A stretch of DNA of 64,000 bases. It comes from Eubacteriales bacterium (GTDB taxonomy: Bacteria > Bacillota > Clostridia > Lachnospirales > Lachnospiraceae). The DNA is taken from assembly GCA_030524545.1 (NCBI GenBank), contig JAUNGM010000010.1, positions 1-64,000 of the forward strand, in the 5' to 3' direction. Made by a program: the position numbers and the translations under genes. The notes beneath the pieces were generated by a model, which was not told the DNA's origin, ran no database searches, and worked only from the letters and a program-made list of their open reading frames with translations. How positions within the stretch are numbered: the first letter of the stretch is position 1; every line of letters begins with the position of its first letter. Of the stretch, positions 18,424 through 26,663 are shown piece after piece.

Positions 18424-18813
18424 TTAGTCCTCCTTGTTTTCCAGCTCCTGCAGGAAATCACTGAGATCCTGAAGCTCGTCGGAGCTTATTTTTCGTCCCT
18501 GATAAAGAGAAGTCACAAATTTCTTCAGAGAATTGCCGTACAGCTTTTCCAGTACGCTGTGACTTTCATGGGCCTGATATTCCTCCTGTGAAACAAGCGG
18601 GGTATAAAGGTTCATCTTTCCGTGTTTTTCAACGCATACGTAATTTTTGGCTTCAAGGCGTGTCAGCAGGGAAAGAATCGTTGTAGGTGCCAACTGCTTT
18701 TTCATGTTGACGATTTTCTCGATTTCAGACCGGCTCATGGGGGGCGTGCCGTTCCATAATACCAGCATGATATCCAGCTCGGATTCAGGAAGTCTTTGAT
18801 ATGATTTTTTCAT
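18424..18813 (-). CDS. BlaI/MecI/CopY-family repressor
   Basis: 129 residues with the family's N-terminal winged helix (LPESELDIMLVLWNGTPPMSR; MKKQLAPTTILSLLTRLEAK) and C-terminal dimerisation helices. Family members bind TACA-NN-TGTA dyads and are inactivated by proteolysis after a BlaR1-type signal. The M56 protease gene follows after 4 bases. A CTAC-N4-GTAG dyad lies 21 bases before the start, consistent with autorepression. Start follows GAGG at 8 bases. Confidence 0.93.
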   Translation of the reverse strand: MKKSYQRLPESELDIMLVLWNGTPPMSRSEIEKIVNMKKQLAPTTILSLLTRLEAKNYVCVEKHGKMNLYTPLVSQEEYQAHESHSVLEKLYGNSLKKFVTSLYQGRKISSDELQDLSDFLQELENKED

Positions 18814-18833
18814 GATAGTTACCTCACGGTTTT

Positions 18834-18845
18834 CTACGTTTGTAG
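18834..18845. promoter_or_regulatory. BlaI-like operator before the repressor gene
   Basis: CTACGTTTGTAG (CTAC-N4-GTAG), related to the BlaI/CopY consensus TACA-NN-TGTA. It lies just downstream of the putative promoter, at about +10 to +20. Confidence 0.6.
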
Positions 18846-18855
18846 GAACAATTCT

Positions 18856-18883
18856 ATTTTAACATACCTGCGGGGAAAAACAA
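18856..18883 (-). promoter_or_regulatory. Candidate promoter of the blaI-like/M56 operon
   Basis: On the minus strand TTGTTT and TAAAAT are spaced by 16 bases. The operator dyad follows immediately downstream. Confidence 0.45.
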
Positions 18884-18935
18884 GTAATCCCTGCAAAGAA
18901 ATTTTATGCCGGATAAGGATTCTTTGCAGGGATTT
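18883..18935 (-). terminator. Terminator of the secreted tail-sharing protein gene
   Basis: AATCCCTGCAAAGAA (18886-18900) pairs with TTCTTTGCAGGGATT (18920-18934); on the minus strand it leads into ACTTGTTTTTCC. Confidence 0.7.
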
Positions 18936-18949
18936 ATATAGGCTGTTAT

Positions 18950-19750
18950 TTACCAGGGAAGGTAGCTGCCGCTGTTGGAATCATAGTAATACCATCCATT
19001 GCCCTGGCCGATGGGGGAACCATCGCTTGCGGCCTGCTGATAGGGAATAAAGGAATTGGTTCCTGCGTCCCAGGAATACAGGTCATATGGATCATTGACA
19101 TCAGCAGAGTCGTCCGTTTCTTCCGCATAATCGGCGTTCACTTCGGAAGAACTGTCTGTGTTTTCGGAGGAGCCGTCCGTGCTGTCATAGGAGCTGTCAG
19201 TCTCTTCTGAGGTGCTGTCCGTTTCGTTTGCTGTACCGTTCGTTTCTTCGGAAGAGCTGTCAGTATTTTTAGAAGAGGAACTGTCTGTGCTGCCGGAAGC
19301 GGTTTGGGATCCGGCTGAGGCGTTGCTGTTATTCATGGAAACGGTACTGCTGTTTTTCGCAGAGGCCGTTTCGGGATAGGTGATACTGTCAATGATTTCC
19401 TTTACTTCGGAAATATCCGCTGCTTTGACTGCAGAGCCGGTTACTACATAGATTTCATTTCCTGCACAATAGAAGGTCTGATAAACCGCTTCATATTTCT
19501 CATCCACTCTGGCAGGAGCGGGAAGGTCATCATAATCCTCATATTTCAGAACGGTGACTTTATCTGAGCCATTGGTAAACGTGTGGAGAGTATTTGCATC
19601 AGAGATTTCCTTCCAGTCTTTGTTTATGGATTCAAGGGAAATGGAAGTGTCGCTGATATTGATGGATGCAGCGTTTCCTGTAACAGAAAAGGTACAGATA
19701 AGGGCTGCGGATAATGCAAAGGCGGTAAAAATTTTACTGTTTTTTCTCAT
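18950..19750 (-). CDS. Secreted protein sharing the C-terminal tail of the M56 protease
   Basis: Start placed at the ATG (MRKNSKIFTAF) 7 bases after GAGGAG; upstream in-frame codons run through the operators and promoter. 266 residues: Sec signal peptide (1-26), a small folded domain (about 27-135; begins SINISDTSISLES), a Ser/Thr/Glu/Asp-rich linker (about 136-218) and a final 48-residue tail beginning NDPYDLYSWDAG. The tail matches that of the neighbouring M56 protease at 41 of 48 positions in my alignment. The promoter carries three BlaI-like dyads, so it is probably a target of the BlaI-type repressor. Function unknown; a wall-associated effector or ligand of the sensor is a reasonable guess. 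Confidence 0.8.
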   Translation of the reverse strand: MRKNSKIFTAFALSAALICTFSVTGNAASINISDTSISLESINKDWKEISDANTLHTFTNGSDKVTVLKYEDYDDLPAPARVDEKYEAVYQTFYCAGNEIYVVTGSAVKAADISEVKEIIDSITYPETASAKNSSTVSMNNSNASAGSQTASGSTDSSSSKNTDSSSEETNGTANETDSTSEETDSSYDSTDGSSENTDSSSEVNADYAEETDDSADVNDPYDLYSWDAGTNSFIPYQQAASDGSPIGQGNGWYYYDSNSGSYLPW

Positions 19751-19803
19751 TGGGAATCTCCTCTCATTGATTTGTTTATTTGGTTTATATTTTCTCTTGA
19801 TTT

Positions 19804-19877
19804 CTACTTTTGTAGTAGATACATATATACTACATCTGTAGAAGGAAAAAGTCAATAGTTATTTACTACTTTTGTAG
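19804..19877. promoter_or_regulatory. Three BlaI-like operator dyads
   Basis: CTACTTTTGTAG at 19804-19815, CTACATCTGTAG at 19830-19841 (an exact TACA-NN-TGTA) and CTACTTTTGTAG at 19866-19877. All have the form CTAC-N4-GTAG, like the single site before the blaI-like gene. The middle site lies inside the promoter spacer. Confidence 0.7.
19827..19855 (-). promoter_or_regulatory. Strong promoter of the secreted tail-sharing protein
   Basis: On the minus strand TTGACT (19855-19850) and TAGTAT (19832-19827) are separated by exactly 17 bases, near consensus for sigma-A. The central operator overlaps the spacer and -10, so bound repressor would exclude RNA polymerase. Confidence 0.65.
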
Positions 19878-19910
19878 AAAATAATCATTGGCTTTTTCCG
19901 CAAACAAAAA

Positions 19911-19947
19911 TGGAACGTTTTTTGAAACATAATCAAAAAAACGTTCC
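19911..19947. repeat. AT-rich hairpin
   Basis: GGAACGTTTTTTGA pairs with TCAAAAAAACGTTCC (one extra base) upstream of the operator cluster. It may be a secondary terminator for the methionine aminopeptidase transcript. Confidence 0.45.
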
Positions 19948-19956
19948 TGAAAAAGA

Positions 19957-19986
19957 GCAGGGAACCTTTATTAAGGCTCCCTGGCT
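19957..19986 (-). terminator. Terminator of the map gene
   Basis: GCCAGGGAGCC and GGTTCCCTGC pair on the minus strand, followed by TCTTTTTC, 32 bases beyond the stop codon. Confidence 0.65.
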
Positions 19987-20017
19987 ATAAGACATTTTGC
20001 TGTTTTTATAATACCGG

Positions 20018-20899
20018 TTAATATGACAGAATTTCATATCCGTCTTCTGTGACAAGAACCTGGATCTCCCATTGGGCGGAGGGTTTTCCGTCTGCTGTGT
20101 AAACGGTCCATCCGTCGTCTTCATCCGTAAAGATTTCGTCGGTTCCCATATTGATCATTGGCTCAATGGTAAAGACCATTCCGGGAGCCATGACCATTTC
20201 GGTACCCTTTTTGGATACGTAGCTTACCCAGGGGTCTTCGTGGAATTCCAGCCCTACGCCGTGGCCGCCGATCTGTCGTACAACGCTGTAGCCGTTTTGG
20301 AGGGCAAAGTCGTGGATGGCCTGTCCCATATCACCAAGAAATCCCCAGGGCTTTACCTGTTCCAGTCCCACGCTAAGACTCTCTTTTGTGACATCAACCA
20401 GTCTCTGCTTTTCCGGAGAGACGTTCCCAATGCAGAACATACGGGAGGAATCGGAAAAGTAGCCGTTATAGATGGTGGATACGTCCACGTTGACGATATC
20501 GCCGTCCCGGAGTACCACATCCGGAGAGGGAATGCCGTGGCATACCTGGTCATTTACGGAGGTGCATACGCTTTTGGGGAAGCCCTCGTAATTCAGCGGC
20601 GCAGGAATGGCGTGGCAGCGGGTGGTCTGTTCATAAACCCACTGGTCGATCATCTCTGTGGTAATGCCTTCGTGGATGTGTTCGCTGACGTAATCCAAAA
20701 CGGCAATGTTGATTTTGGCACTTTCCCGGATTCCCTGGATCTGTTCCGGTGTTTTGATGAGTTTTCTGGAGGGGACAACAGCGCCCTTGTTTCTGTAGAT
20801 TTCAAGCCTGCTGTCAAAGGAAGCGTGGCATTTTTTATACTTGATGCTGCTTCCGCACCAGCAGGGATCATTTCTTCCTATTTTCATTAATTTGTCCAT
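20018..20899 (-). CDS. map: Type I methionine aminopeptidase with N-terminal SEC-C motif
   Basis: 293 residues. The N-terminus carries a SEC-C zinc motif (GRNDPCWCGSSIKYKKCH), seen in a subset of Clostridial and other MetAPs. The pita-bread catalytic domain follows, with the metal ligands in VNVDVSTIYNGYFSDSSRMF (two Asp), GGHGVGLEFHEDP (His), MVFTIEPMI (Glu) and QWEIQVLVTEDG (Glu). It removes the initiator methionine from nascent proteins in the cytoplasm. The chosen ATG lies 11 bases after AAGGAG. A short DAK-like gene ends 35 bases upstream and is probably cotranscribed. Confidence 0.95.
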   Translation of the reverse strand: MDKLMKIGRNDPCWCGSSIKYKKCHASFDSRLEIYRNKGAVVPSRKLIKTPEQIQGIRESAKINIAVLDYVSEHIHEGITTEMIDQWVYEQTTRCHAIPAPLNYEGFPKSVCTSVNDQVCHGIPSPDVVLRDGDIVNVDVSTIYNGYFSDSSRMFCIGNVSPEKQRLVDVTKESLSVGLEQVKPWGFLGDMGQAIHDFALQNGYSVVRQIGGHGVGLEFHEDPWVSYVSKKGTEMVMAPGMVFTIEPMINMGTDEIFTDEDDGWTVYTADGKPSAQWEIQVLVTEDGYEILSY

Positions 20900-20934
20900 G
20901 ACAAAATATGCTCCTTCTCAGATTGGCCTGCGGT

Positions 20935-21186
20935 TCAGCCTTTCAAACCTCTGGACTGCCTGTCCATGTCTTCAATTACAATATCGTAGATCTCACCAAG
21001 ACCGGCGCAGTACTCAAGAACCTTCCAGGGTTCATTGGTATGAAAATGGATTTTGATCAGATCCTCGTCGCCGACGGCCAGTAAGCAGTCCCCCTTAAAA
21101 TTTTCCGTAAAATAATCGCTGATGACATCTTCATCAAGATCTTCGCCCTCTATTAAAAGCTGGGTATCGTATTTAAATTCAAGCAT
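20935..21186 (-). CDS. Short stand-alone protein resembling part of DAK/FakA (YloV)-type kinase proteins
   Basis: 83 residues with a good Shine-Dalgarno (AAGGAG, 7 bases). YDTQLLIEGEDLDEDVISDYF and LIKIHFHTNEPWKVLEYCAG resemble the middle/C-terminal domain of YloV/FakA-type fatty acid kinase components, but the nucleotide-binding Dak2 domain is absent. Such short versions are annotated in Lachnospiraceae as 'kinase to dihydroxyacetone kinase'. On its own it cannot be a kinase. It may be a regulatory or binding domain, or a stable remnant. Likely operon partner of map. Confidence 0.65.
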   Translation of the reverse strand: MLEFKYDTQLLIEGEDLDEDVISDYFTENFKGDCLLAVGDEDLIKIHFHTNEPWKVLEYCAGLGEIYDIVIEDMDRQSRGLKG

Positions 21187-21337
21187 GTAAGTGCTCCTTT
21201 CATATGGCTGTTCGCCTGTAAACTGTATTTATTATAAGGTTGCCGCCCGATTCTGTAAAGAAAAAAGAAGCGTTTTACAAGAAAGGTATATTGAGATATA
21301 ATCTCAATAGTGATGAATGGACATGGTGAGGGAACTT

Positions 21338-22666
21338 ATGGAAAAGGATTTGACCAGGGGAAATATTACGGTTTCCATGCTGCGTTTTGCCCTGCCGCTG
21401 ATTGCGGGAAACCTGATGCAGCAGTTTTATAATGTGGCAGATACGCTGATCGTGGGAAAGTTTCTGGGAGCCGATGCACTGGCAGCAGTCGGCTCTTCTT
21501 ATACGTTAATGACATTTCTTACTTCCATTCTTCTGGGACTTGCCATGGGATGCGGAACATTTTTTTCGATCCTTTATGGGGCGGGAGACCAGGAGAAGCT
21601 GAATAAGAGTATTTTTACTTCTTTTATCCTGCTTGGCATTGTGGATATCGTAATGAATTTGATTCTGTTTGCGGGAATTGACCGGATTATGGGACTGTTG
21701 AATGTGCCCGGAGAAATCCATGAAATGATGCGGGAGTATCTGATCGTGATCTTTGTGGGGATTACGGCTACGTTTCTGTATAATTTCTTTGCATCTGTGC
21801 TGCGGGCAGTGGGGAATTCCTTCTGGCCGATGGTATTCCTGGGAGCGGCTGCTCTTTTGAATGTGGGGCTGGATCTTTTGTTTGTGATCGTATTTGATAT
21901 GGGTGTGGAGGGAGCGGCTGCAGCTACTGTGATCGCCCAGTATGTATCCGGTGTGGGACTGGCTGTTTATACGTGGTTCCTGTGTCCGGAACTTCGGCCA
22001 AAGCGCAGGCACCGGAGAATTACCGCAGACGTGGTAAAAGAGCTGGCGCAGTTTTCCGTGCTGACCTGCCTGCAGCAGTCCGTGATGAATCTGGGAATTT
22101 TGATGGTGCAGGGACTGGTCAACAGCTTTGGTACCGTGATCATGGCCGCCTTTGCGGCTGCAGTGAAGATCGATTCCTTTGCCTATATGCCGGTGCAGGA
22201 CTTTGGAAATGCATTTTCCACGTTTATTGCCCAGAATTATGGGGCAGGAAAGAGGGATAGGATCCGGGGCGGAATCAAAAGTGCGGTGCTTACCTCCGTA
22301 CTGTTCTGCCTGGTGATTTCTTCTCTGGTGGTGGTGTTTGCCAGGCAGTTGATGTTGATCTTTGTGCAGCCGCAGGAGACGCAGATCCTGGCGGAGGGTG
22401 TGCGGTATCTGCGGATTGAGGGAAGCTTTTACTGCCTGATCGGATGCCTGTTTCTTTTATATGGATTTTACCGTGCCATGGGAAGACCGGGGATGTCTCT
22501 TGTTCTGACGGTCATTTCCCTGGGAACCCGTGTAGTACTGGCCTATGTGCTTTCGGCAATACCAGCCATAGGTGTTGTGGGAATCTGGTGTGCCGTTCCG
22601 ATCGGATGGTTCCTGGCTGATACGGTGGGATTTACATATCTGATCATGCTTCAGAGGAAGCCGTGA
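21338..22666 (+). CDS. MATE-family multidrug/cation exporter
   Basis: Start chosen at the ATG five bases after GAGGG (MEKDLTRGNITVSM), giving 442 residues. About twelve membrane helices in two homologous halves, with the typical start FALPLIAGNLMQQFYNVADT and the second-half FGNAFSTFIAQNYGAGKRDR. MATE proteins expel drugs or cationic metabolites in exchange for Na+ or H+. Its stop codon abuts the stop of the convergent azlD with no terminator between. Confidence 0.9.
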   Translation: MEKDLTRGNITVSMLRFALPLIAGNLMQQFYNVADTLIVGKFLGADALAAVGSSYTLMTFLTSILLGLAMGCGTFFSILYGAGDQEKLNKSIFTSFILLGIVDIVMNLILFAGIDRIMGLLNVPGEIHEMMREYLIVIFVGITATFLYNFFASVLRAVGNSFWPMVFLGAAALLNVGLDLLFVIVFDMGVEGAAAATVIAQYVSGVGLAVYTWFLCPELRPKRRHRRITADVVKELAQFSVLTCLQQSVMNLGILMVQGLVNSFGTVIMAAFAAAVKIDSFAYMPVQDFGNAFSTFIAQNYGAGKRDRIRGGIKSAVLTSVLFCLVISSLVVVFARQLMLIFVQPQETQILAEGVRYLRIEGSFYCLIGCLFLLYGFYRAMGRPGMSLVLTVISLGTRVVLAYVLSAIPAIGVVGIWCAVPIGWFLADTVGFTYLIMLQRKP

Positions 22667-22978
22667 CTACAGCAATTCCAATAAAAAGACCACTGCGCAG
22701 GCGGAAACAGAAACCTGCAGCAGGCTTTTTCCCATCCATGCCAGAATGCCGGCTGTAAGCAGTGCTGCCCATGCAGACCAGATACTGCCGGTCTCGGAAA
22801 GGATGGAAGGAAAGGTCATGACTGCCAGAGTGACATAGGGCACATAATATAGAAAAGAACGAATAGTTCTGTTTTTGATCTGTTTTCGAAGTAATGTCAA
22901 AGGCAGCGCACGGATGAGATAAGTGACGGATGCCATGATCAAAATGTAGATATAAATATTATGCATATCAGAAGTCAT
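22667..22978 (-). CDS. azlD: AzlD-type branched-chain amino acid exporter subunit
   Basis: 103 residues, four hydrophobic helices, conserved ASVTYLIRALPLTLLRK. AzlD is the small partner of AzlC. The start overlaps the azlC stop by 4 bases (ATGA). The pair exports branched-chain amino acids (compare BrnFE, YgaZH). Confidence 0.9.
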   Translation of the reverse strand: MTSDMHNIYIYILIMASVTYLIRALPLTLLRKQIKNRTIRSFLYYVPYVTLAVMTFPSILSETGSIWSAWAALLTAGILAWMGKSLLQVSVSACAVVFLLELL

Positions 22979-23691
22979 AAGGGTTCCTCCTCATTTTGTG
23001 GAAACAGGACTGCGGCGCATCCGGCGATCAGAACCGTAAGCAGAATCGTGCGCGTGCCGGATGACAGTGCGGACAGGAACGGGAGTCTGGTAAAGGCAAA
23101 GCTGGCTCCCATGGAAATCAGAATGATGATTGCAAGAATCCGGTTTTTTCTGGCTGGCGGAATAATGACGGCCAGAAACATACCGTACAGCCCAACACTG
23201 AGAGCGCGTACAATATTAACAGGAAGAAGATTCCCCATCAGTGTGCCAAGGTAAGTTCCGGCAGCCCAGCCCGGGGCTGCAATGGCAATGATGCCATACG
23301 TATAAAAGGGATTCAGCATGCCCGGAACACTGACGGATAATCCAAAAATCTCGTCAGCGATATCGTAGCTGATGAGAAGCCGGTGTTTCAGAGGCGTGTC
23401 CGGTGAAAGCTTCTGGCTTAGAGCGCAGGACATCAGCAGATACCGTGCATTGGCGATCAGTATCATGACTGCTGTTTCCAGATATCCGGCATTGGCTGCA
23501 ACCAGGGTAAAACCGGCAAATTCTCCGGCGGATGCATTATTGGTCAGGCTGGTAAGCATAGCCTGAAAAGGTGTAAATCCGGCATTTTTTGCGGCGATTC
23601 CCAGTGTGAAGGAGACGGCCAGATAACCAAGCGAGATAGGAATGCCGTCCCGAAGACCTTTGGAAAACCATATCTTATTTTCACTTCTCAT
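22975..23691 (-). CDS. azlC: AzlC-type branched-chain amino acid exporter subunit
   Basis: Start set at MRSENKIW, 6 bases after GGGAGG, giving 238 residues; 28 further upstream codons are open but unsupported. The start FSKGLRDGIPISLGYLAVSF and the motif NASAGEFAG identify AzlC. It forms the exporter with AzlD. The divergent LysR gene 235 bases away is the probable regulator. Confidence 0.9.
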   Translation of the reverse strand: MRSENKIWFSKGLRDGIPISLGYLAVSFTLGIAAKNAGFTPFQAMLTSLTNNASAGEFAGFTLVAANAGYLETAVMILIANARYLLMSCALSQKLSPDTPLKHRLLISYDIADEIFGLSVSVPGMLNPFYTYGIIAIAAPGWAAGTYLGTLMGNLLPVNIVRALSVGLYGMFLAVIIPPARKNRILAIIILISMGASFAFTRLPFLSALSSGTRTILLTVLIAGCAAVLFPQNEEEPL

Positions 23692-23926
23692 TTTAAACCT
23701 CCCATTCATAGGCTGCTTTACACTACCCAAGACGTTGTCATTCCTTTTGCAGTCGGCGGCAAGTGCATGAAACATAATGTATATTTACCAATATTTTATC
23801 TCCTGTATTGAAATTAGTCTAACAGATAATTATAATGGAAGTATTAGTTGAACTGATGAAAAAGAAAAGGATATGGAAATGAAAGAAGAAACGAATAGAA
23901 ATAAATAGGAAAAAGAAGGAACAAAT

Positions 23927-24796
23927 ATGAATCGGTATGAGGTCCTTGTGAAGGTTATCGAAAAAGGAAGCTTTACAAAGGCGGCAGAAGAATTGAATTA
24001 TACGCAGTCGGCAGTCAGCCAGATGGTGCATACCCTGGAAGAGGAGCTTTCTACTGTTTTGGTGGTGCGCGCCAAGAACGGAGTAACTCTGACACCGGAT
24101 GGAGCGGCATATTTTCCTTACATCTGTGCCATCAGCAAGGCACATCAGGAGCTGGAGGAAAAGCATAGGGAAATGTGCGGACTTGGCAGCGGCAAAATAA
24201 AAATAGGTTCGTTTACCAGTGTAAGCAGAAACTGGCTGCCTGCATTAATGAAAGAGTTTAAGGAGAAGTATCCGGCTGTTCAGTTTGAACTGCAGCAGGG
24301 GGAATACACCAATATTGCCCAGTGGATCAAAGAAGGGAAAGTCGATTTTGGATTTGTAAACCCGGATGCGGTGAACGGCCTGGAGATGGTTCCTTTATAT
24401 AGTGATGAGATGGTGGCTGTGCTGCCGCCAAACCATCCGCTGACTGAGAAAGATACCGTAGAATTGAAAGACCTTGCCGGCTGCCCGAATATTTTGCTGG
24501 ATGAAGGAGAGTTAAGTGTTCCGTTGAATGCATATGAAGAAAACAATCTGAAGGCAGATATCCAATATCGGGTTTATGATGATTATTCGATCATGACTAT
24601 GGTGGAACAGAATCTGGGCGTGTCCATGCTGTATGAAAGGGTAGTGGAGGATCAGAAACGCTGCTGCGTGACACGCCCCATTATGCCGCCGGTAAATCGT
24701 ACGGTAGCAATTGCCTGCAAAAATCGTAAAACACTGCCCATAGCCAGCAGGTATTTTTTTGATTTTATCCTGAAATTTTTTCGGCATACAAAATGA
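23927..24796 (+). CDS. LysR-family regulator, divergent from azlCD
   Basis: 289 residues. The helix-turn-helix segment FTKAAEELNYTQSAVSQMVH is at residues 17-36, followed by a LysR effector domain. Divergent orientation from azlCD with a shared promoter region suggests it senses a branched-chain amino acid or related compound and controls the exporter. The start has only a weak AAGGA nearby. A bidirectional hairpin overlaps its stop. Confidence 0.88.
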   Translation: MNRYEVLVKVIEKGSFTKAAEELNYTQSAVSQMVHTLEEELSTVLVVRAKNGVTLTPDGAAYFPYICAISKAHQELEEKHREMCGLGSGKIKIGSFTSVSRNWLPALMKEFKEKYPAVQFELQQGEYTNIAQWIKEGKVDFGFVNPDAVNGLEMVPLYSDEMVAVLPPNHPLTEKDTVELKDLAGCPNILLDEGELSVPLNAYEENNLKADIQYRVYDDYSIMTMVEQNLGVSMLYERVVEDQKRCCVTRPIMPPVNRTVAIACKNRKTLPIASRYFFDFILKFFRHTK

Positions 24797-24841
24797 CTGC
24801 CGTACCGAAGGGATACCTTGTGCAGCGGCAGCCATTTTGTA
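24788..24841. terminator. Bidirectional terminator between LysR and anti-sigma-like genes
   Basis: ACAAAATGACTGCCG pairs with CGGCAGCCATTTTGT around a 24-base loop with further pairing; convergent gene ends flank it. Confidence 0.65.
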
Positions 24842-24849
24842 TAAAGGAT

Positions 24850-26148
24850 TTAACGAATGTCTACAATATAAAAATCATCTTCTGTCAAAGTATATTCGCC
24901 GTCACCTGCGTCTTCCGGGATGCTCTTTATGAATACGAGACTTTGTACCTCATCCACATCCAGGATCCGGTCTATCGCAAACATGGATACATACTGGGTG
25001 GATTCTGCATCTACATAGCCCATTTGTCCCGGCCCCATATAAAGGTTGCTCAGGAGAGTTCCGTCTTTCAGTTTGACACCCCTGAGTACAGGCGGTTCTG
25101 TGTAATGGGTGTATTCAAACGGCTCTGATACCTGGCGGGTTTCTCCGTCAACGACTTCCTCATATTCATTATATCCGGTTTCTGTTACCTCTTCCCTTGG
25201 GAAATCGTAGATTGCTTTTATGGAGATCGGAGAAATCTCCGCGCCAATGATCGTTGCGCCTGTGTCACCAAGGGGTTCGCTGCATTCTGCCGTATAGATG
25301 CTGTCATCTCCCTGCAAAGTCCAGTCAAAGGTCCAGGTGCCCTCCACCTCTGTCTGGATATCTTCTGCTTTTCCTGTGTAATATCCAAGATCCTTAAATT
25401 CCACATGGATTGGTTTGCCAAAGAAAGCACCTTTTTCTCCGTTGGCGGACAGATTGATCCGGTATTCCAGACTGCCATCCTCCTGGGTGTAGTCGAGCAG
25501 AAGGCTGCCGTCTTCATTCAGAGGGATGGGGGATCCGTCTGCGAGAACCGCTTTGCCATTATCTCCGAAGATCAGCCCATCGTAAAAGCTGGCGCCCAGG
25601 GTGACAGACTGGCCGTCTACAAGAACATTCATGCTGCCGAAATCAGGCTGGATCCCCGGTTCAACGGAATATCCTTCTACCTTAAAAGAAAGGTAAGCAT
25701 AGTAATTGTCTACAATGCTCTGCTGTGCAGTAACCGTCACGCCGGCGTTTGTTACGGACATCTTCGGAAAATCTGCAAGCCCGGAGGTTTCTGCCGCCTG
25801 TTTTTGTTCTTCCGTGACCCGAAGTTCCTTCTCCAGCCCGGAACTCCAGTTCATATAAACAGCAGCGCCCGCAGTAACGGTGCATACGGCCAGGGCGGCG
25901 GCAAAAGCAGTCGCAATGATTTTTTTGCGGTGCTTTCTGCGGCCTGATATTGCGGTAACTTTTGCTCCGGATGCGCCGGAAGAAGTTCTCCGGCTTTGGA
26001 AATTCCCGGTTTTGGAATTTTGTTTAGATTCCGTATTTCCGGATGCTTCCAGATGAATCCGGGCAAAAGCATCATTTGCTTTTTCCTGTACAATTTCCGG
26101 TATGATAATATCTTCCTGTAAAATATCCAGTGTATTTTTTGTATTCAT
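24850..26148 (-). CDS. DUF4179 membrane protein, putative anti-sigma factor (pair 1)
   Basis: 432 residues: a cytoplasmic N-terminal part with basic stretch GRRKHRKK, one membrane helix (about 77-97), then a large extracytoplasmic domain (MSVTNAGVTVTAQQSIVDNYYAY) of DUF4179 type. It overlaps the upstream ECF sigma gene by 4 bases (ATGA). Proteins in this position generally hold the sigma factor at the membrane until a signal arrives. No zinc-binding HxxxCxxC anti-sigma motif is visible, so the holding mechanism would differ. Confidence 0.8.
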   Translation of the reverse strand: MNTKNTLDILQEDIIIPEIVQEKANDAFARIHLEASGNTESKQNSKTGNFQSRRTSSGASGAKVTAISGRRKHRKKIIATAFAAALAVCTVTAGAAVYMNWSSGLEKELRVTEEQKQAAETSGLADFPKMSVTNAGVTVTAQQSIVDNYYAYLSFKVEGYSVEPGIQPDFGSMNVLVDGQSVTLGASFYDGLIFGDNGKAVLADGSPIPLNEDGSLLLDYTQEDGSLEYRINLSANGEKGAFFGKPIHVEFKDLGYYTGKAEDIQTEVEGTWTFDWTLQGDDSIYTAECSEPLGDTGATIIGAEISPISIKAIYDFPREEVTETGYNEYEEVVDGETRQVSEPFEYTHYTEPPVLRGVKLKDGTLLSNLYMGPGQMGYVDAESTQYVSMFAIDRILDVDEVQSLVFIKSIPEDAGDGEYTLTEDDFYIVDIR

Positions 26149-26663
26149 GACGTTGCTCTCCCTTCTCTGTCTATTTGGTAGATGACCGACATTTTTTCCC
26201 TGCCTCTGGCAAGGCGGGTGCGGACAGTGGATTCCGGGATATCCAGAATCTGACTGATTTCGCCTGTCTTAAAGCCTTCCACATAATACAGTATAATGAC
26301 CAGTCGGTATTTCTCATCCAGTGTGTTAAGGGTTTCTTTCCATTCAATATTGTCAAATTCCCTGGAGGAGACGGCAACCTCATAAAACCTGTCGTCTAAC
26401 AGATATTCGTTTTTGCTCTTCAGCAGATCCTTGCATTTATTGATGAGAATCCGGGTCATCCAGGTTTTGAAATATTTGTTTTCCCTGAGCTGGACTATCT
26501 TTTCCCAGCAGCAGAGGATGGTATCCTGTATGGCGTCCGCTGCATCTTCGTCTGACCGGAGAATGGATCTGGCTGTTTTGTACATGGTCTGCATATGGCT
26601 CTGCATCAGCTCTGTAAAAGCATCCGGATCTCCATTCTTGGCCCTTTGTATCAAATACTCCAT
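26145..26663 (-). CDS. ECF-type RNA polymerase sigma factor (pair 1)
   Basis: 172 residues with region 2 (DPDAFTELMQSHMQTMYKTA; DAADAIQDTILCCWEKI) and region 4 (YRLVIILYYVEGFKTGEIS, then IPESTVRTRLARGREK). Region 3 is absent, as in ECF (group 4) sigma factors. First gene of a two-gene unit with its DUF4179 partner. The target regulon is unknown; the promoter region contains a 10-base palindrome CGTACGTACG near 26694. Confidence 0.9.
   Translation of the reverse strand: MEYLIQRAKNGDPDAFTELMQSHMQTMYKTARSILRSDEDAADAIQDTILCCWEKIVQLRENKYFKTWMTRILINKCKDLLKSKNEYLLDDRFYEVAVSSREFDNIEWKETLNTLDEKYRLVIILYYVEGFKTGEISQILDIPESTVRTRLARGREKMSVIYQIDREGRATS

Noticed and set aside
20072-20890. 272-codon open frame opposite the methionine aminopeptidase gene
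   Set aside because: Antisense shadow; the minus-strand frame has complete catalytic motifs and a ribosome site, and the plus frame has no recognisable domain.
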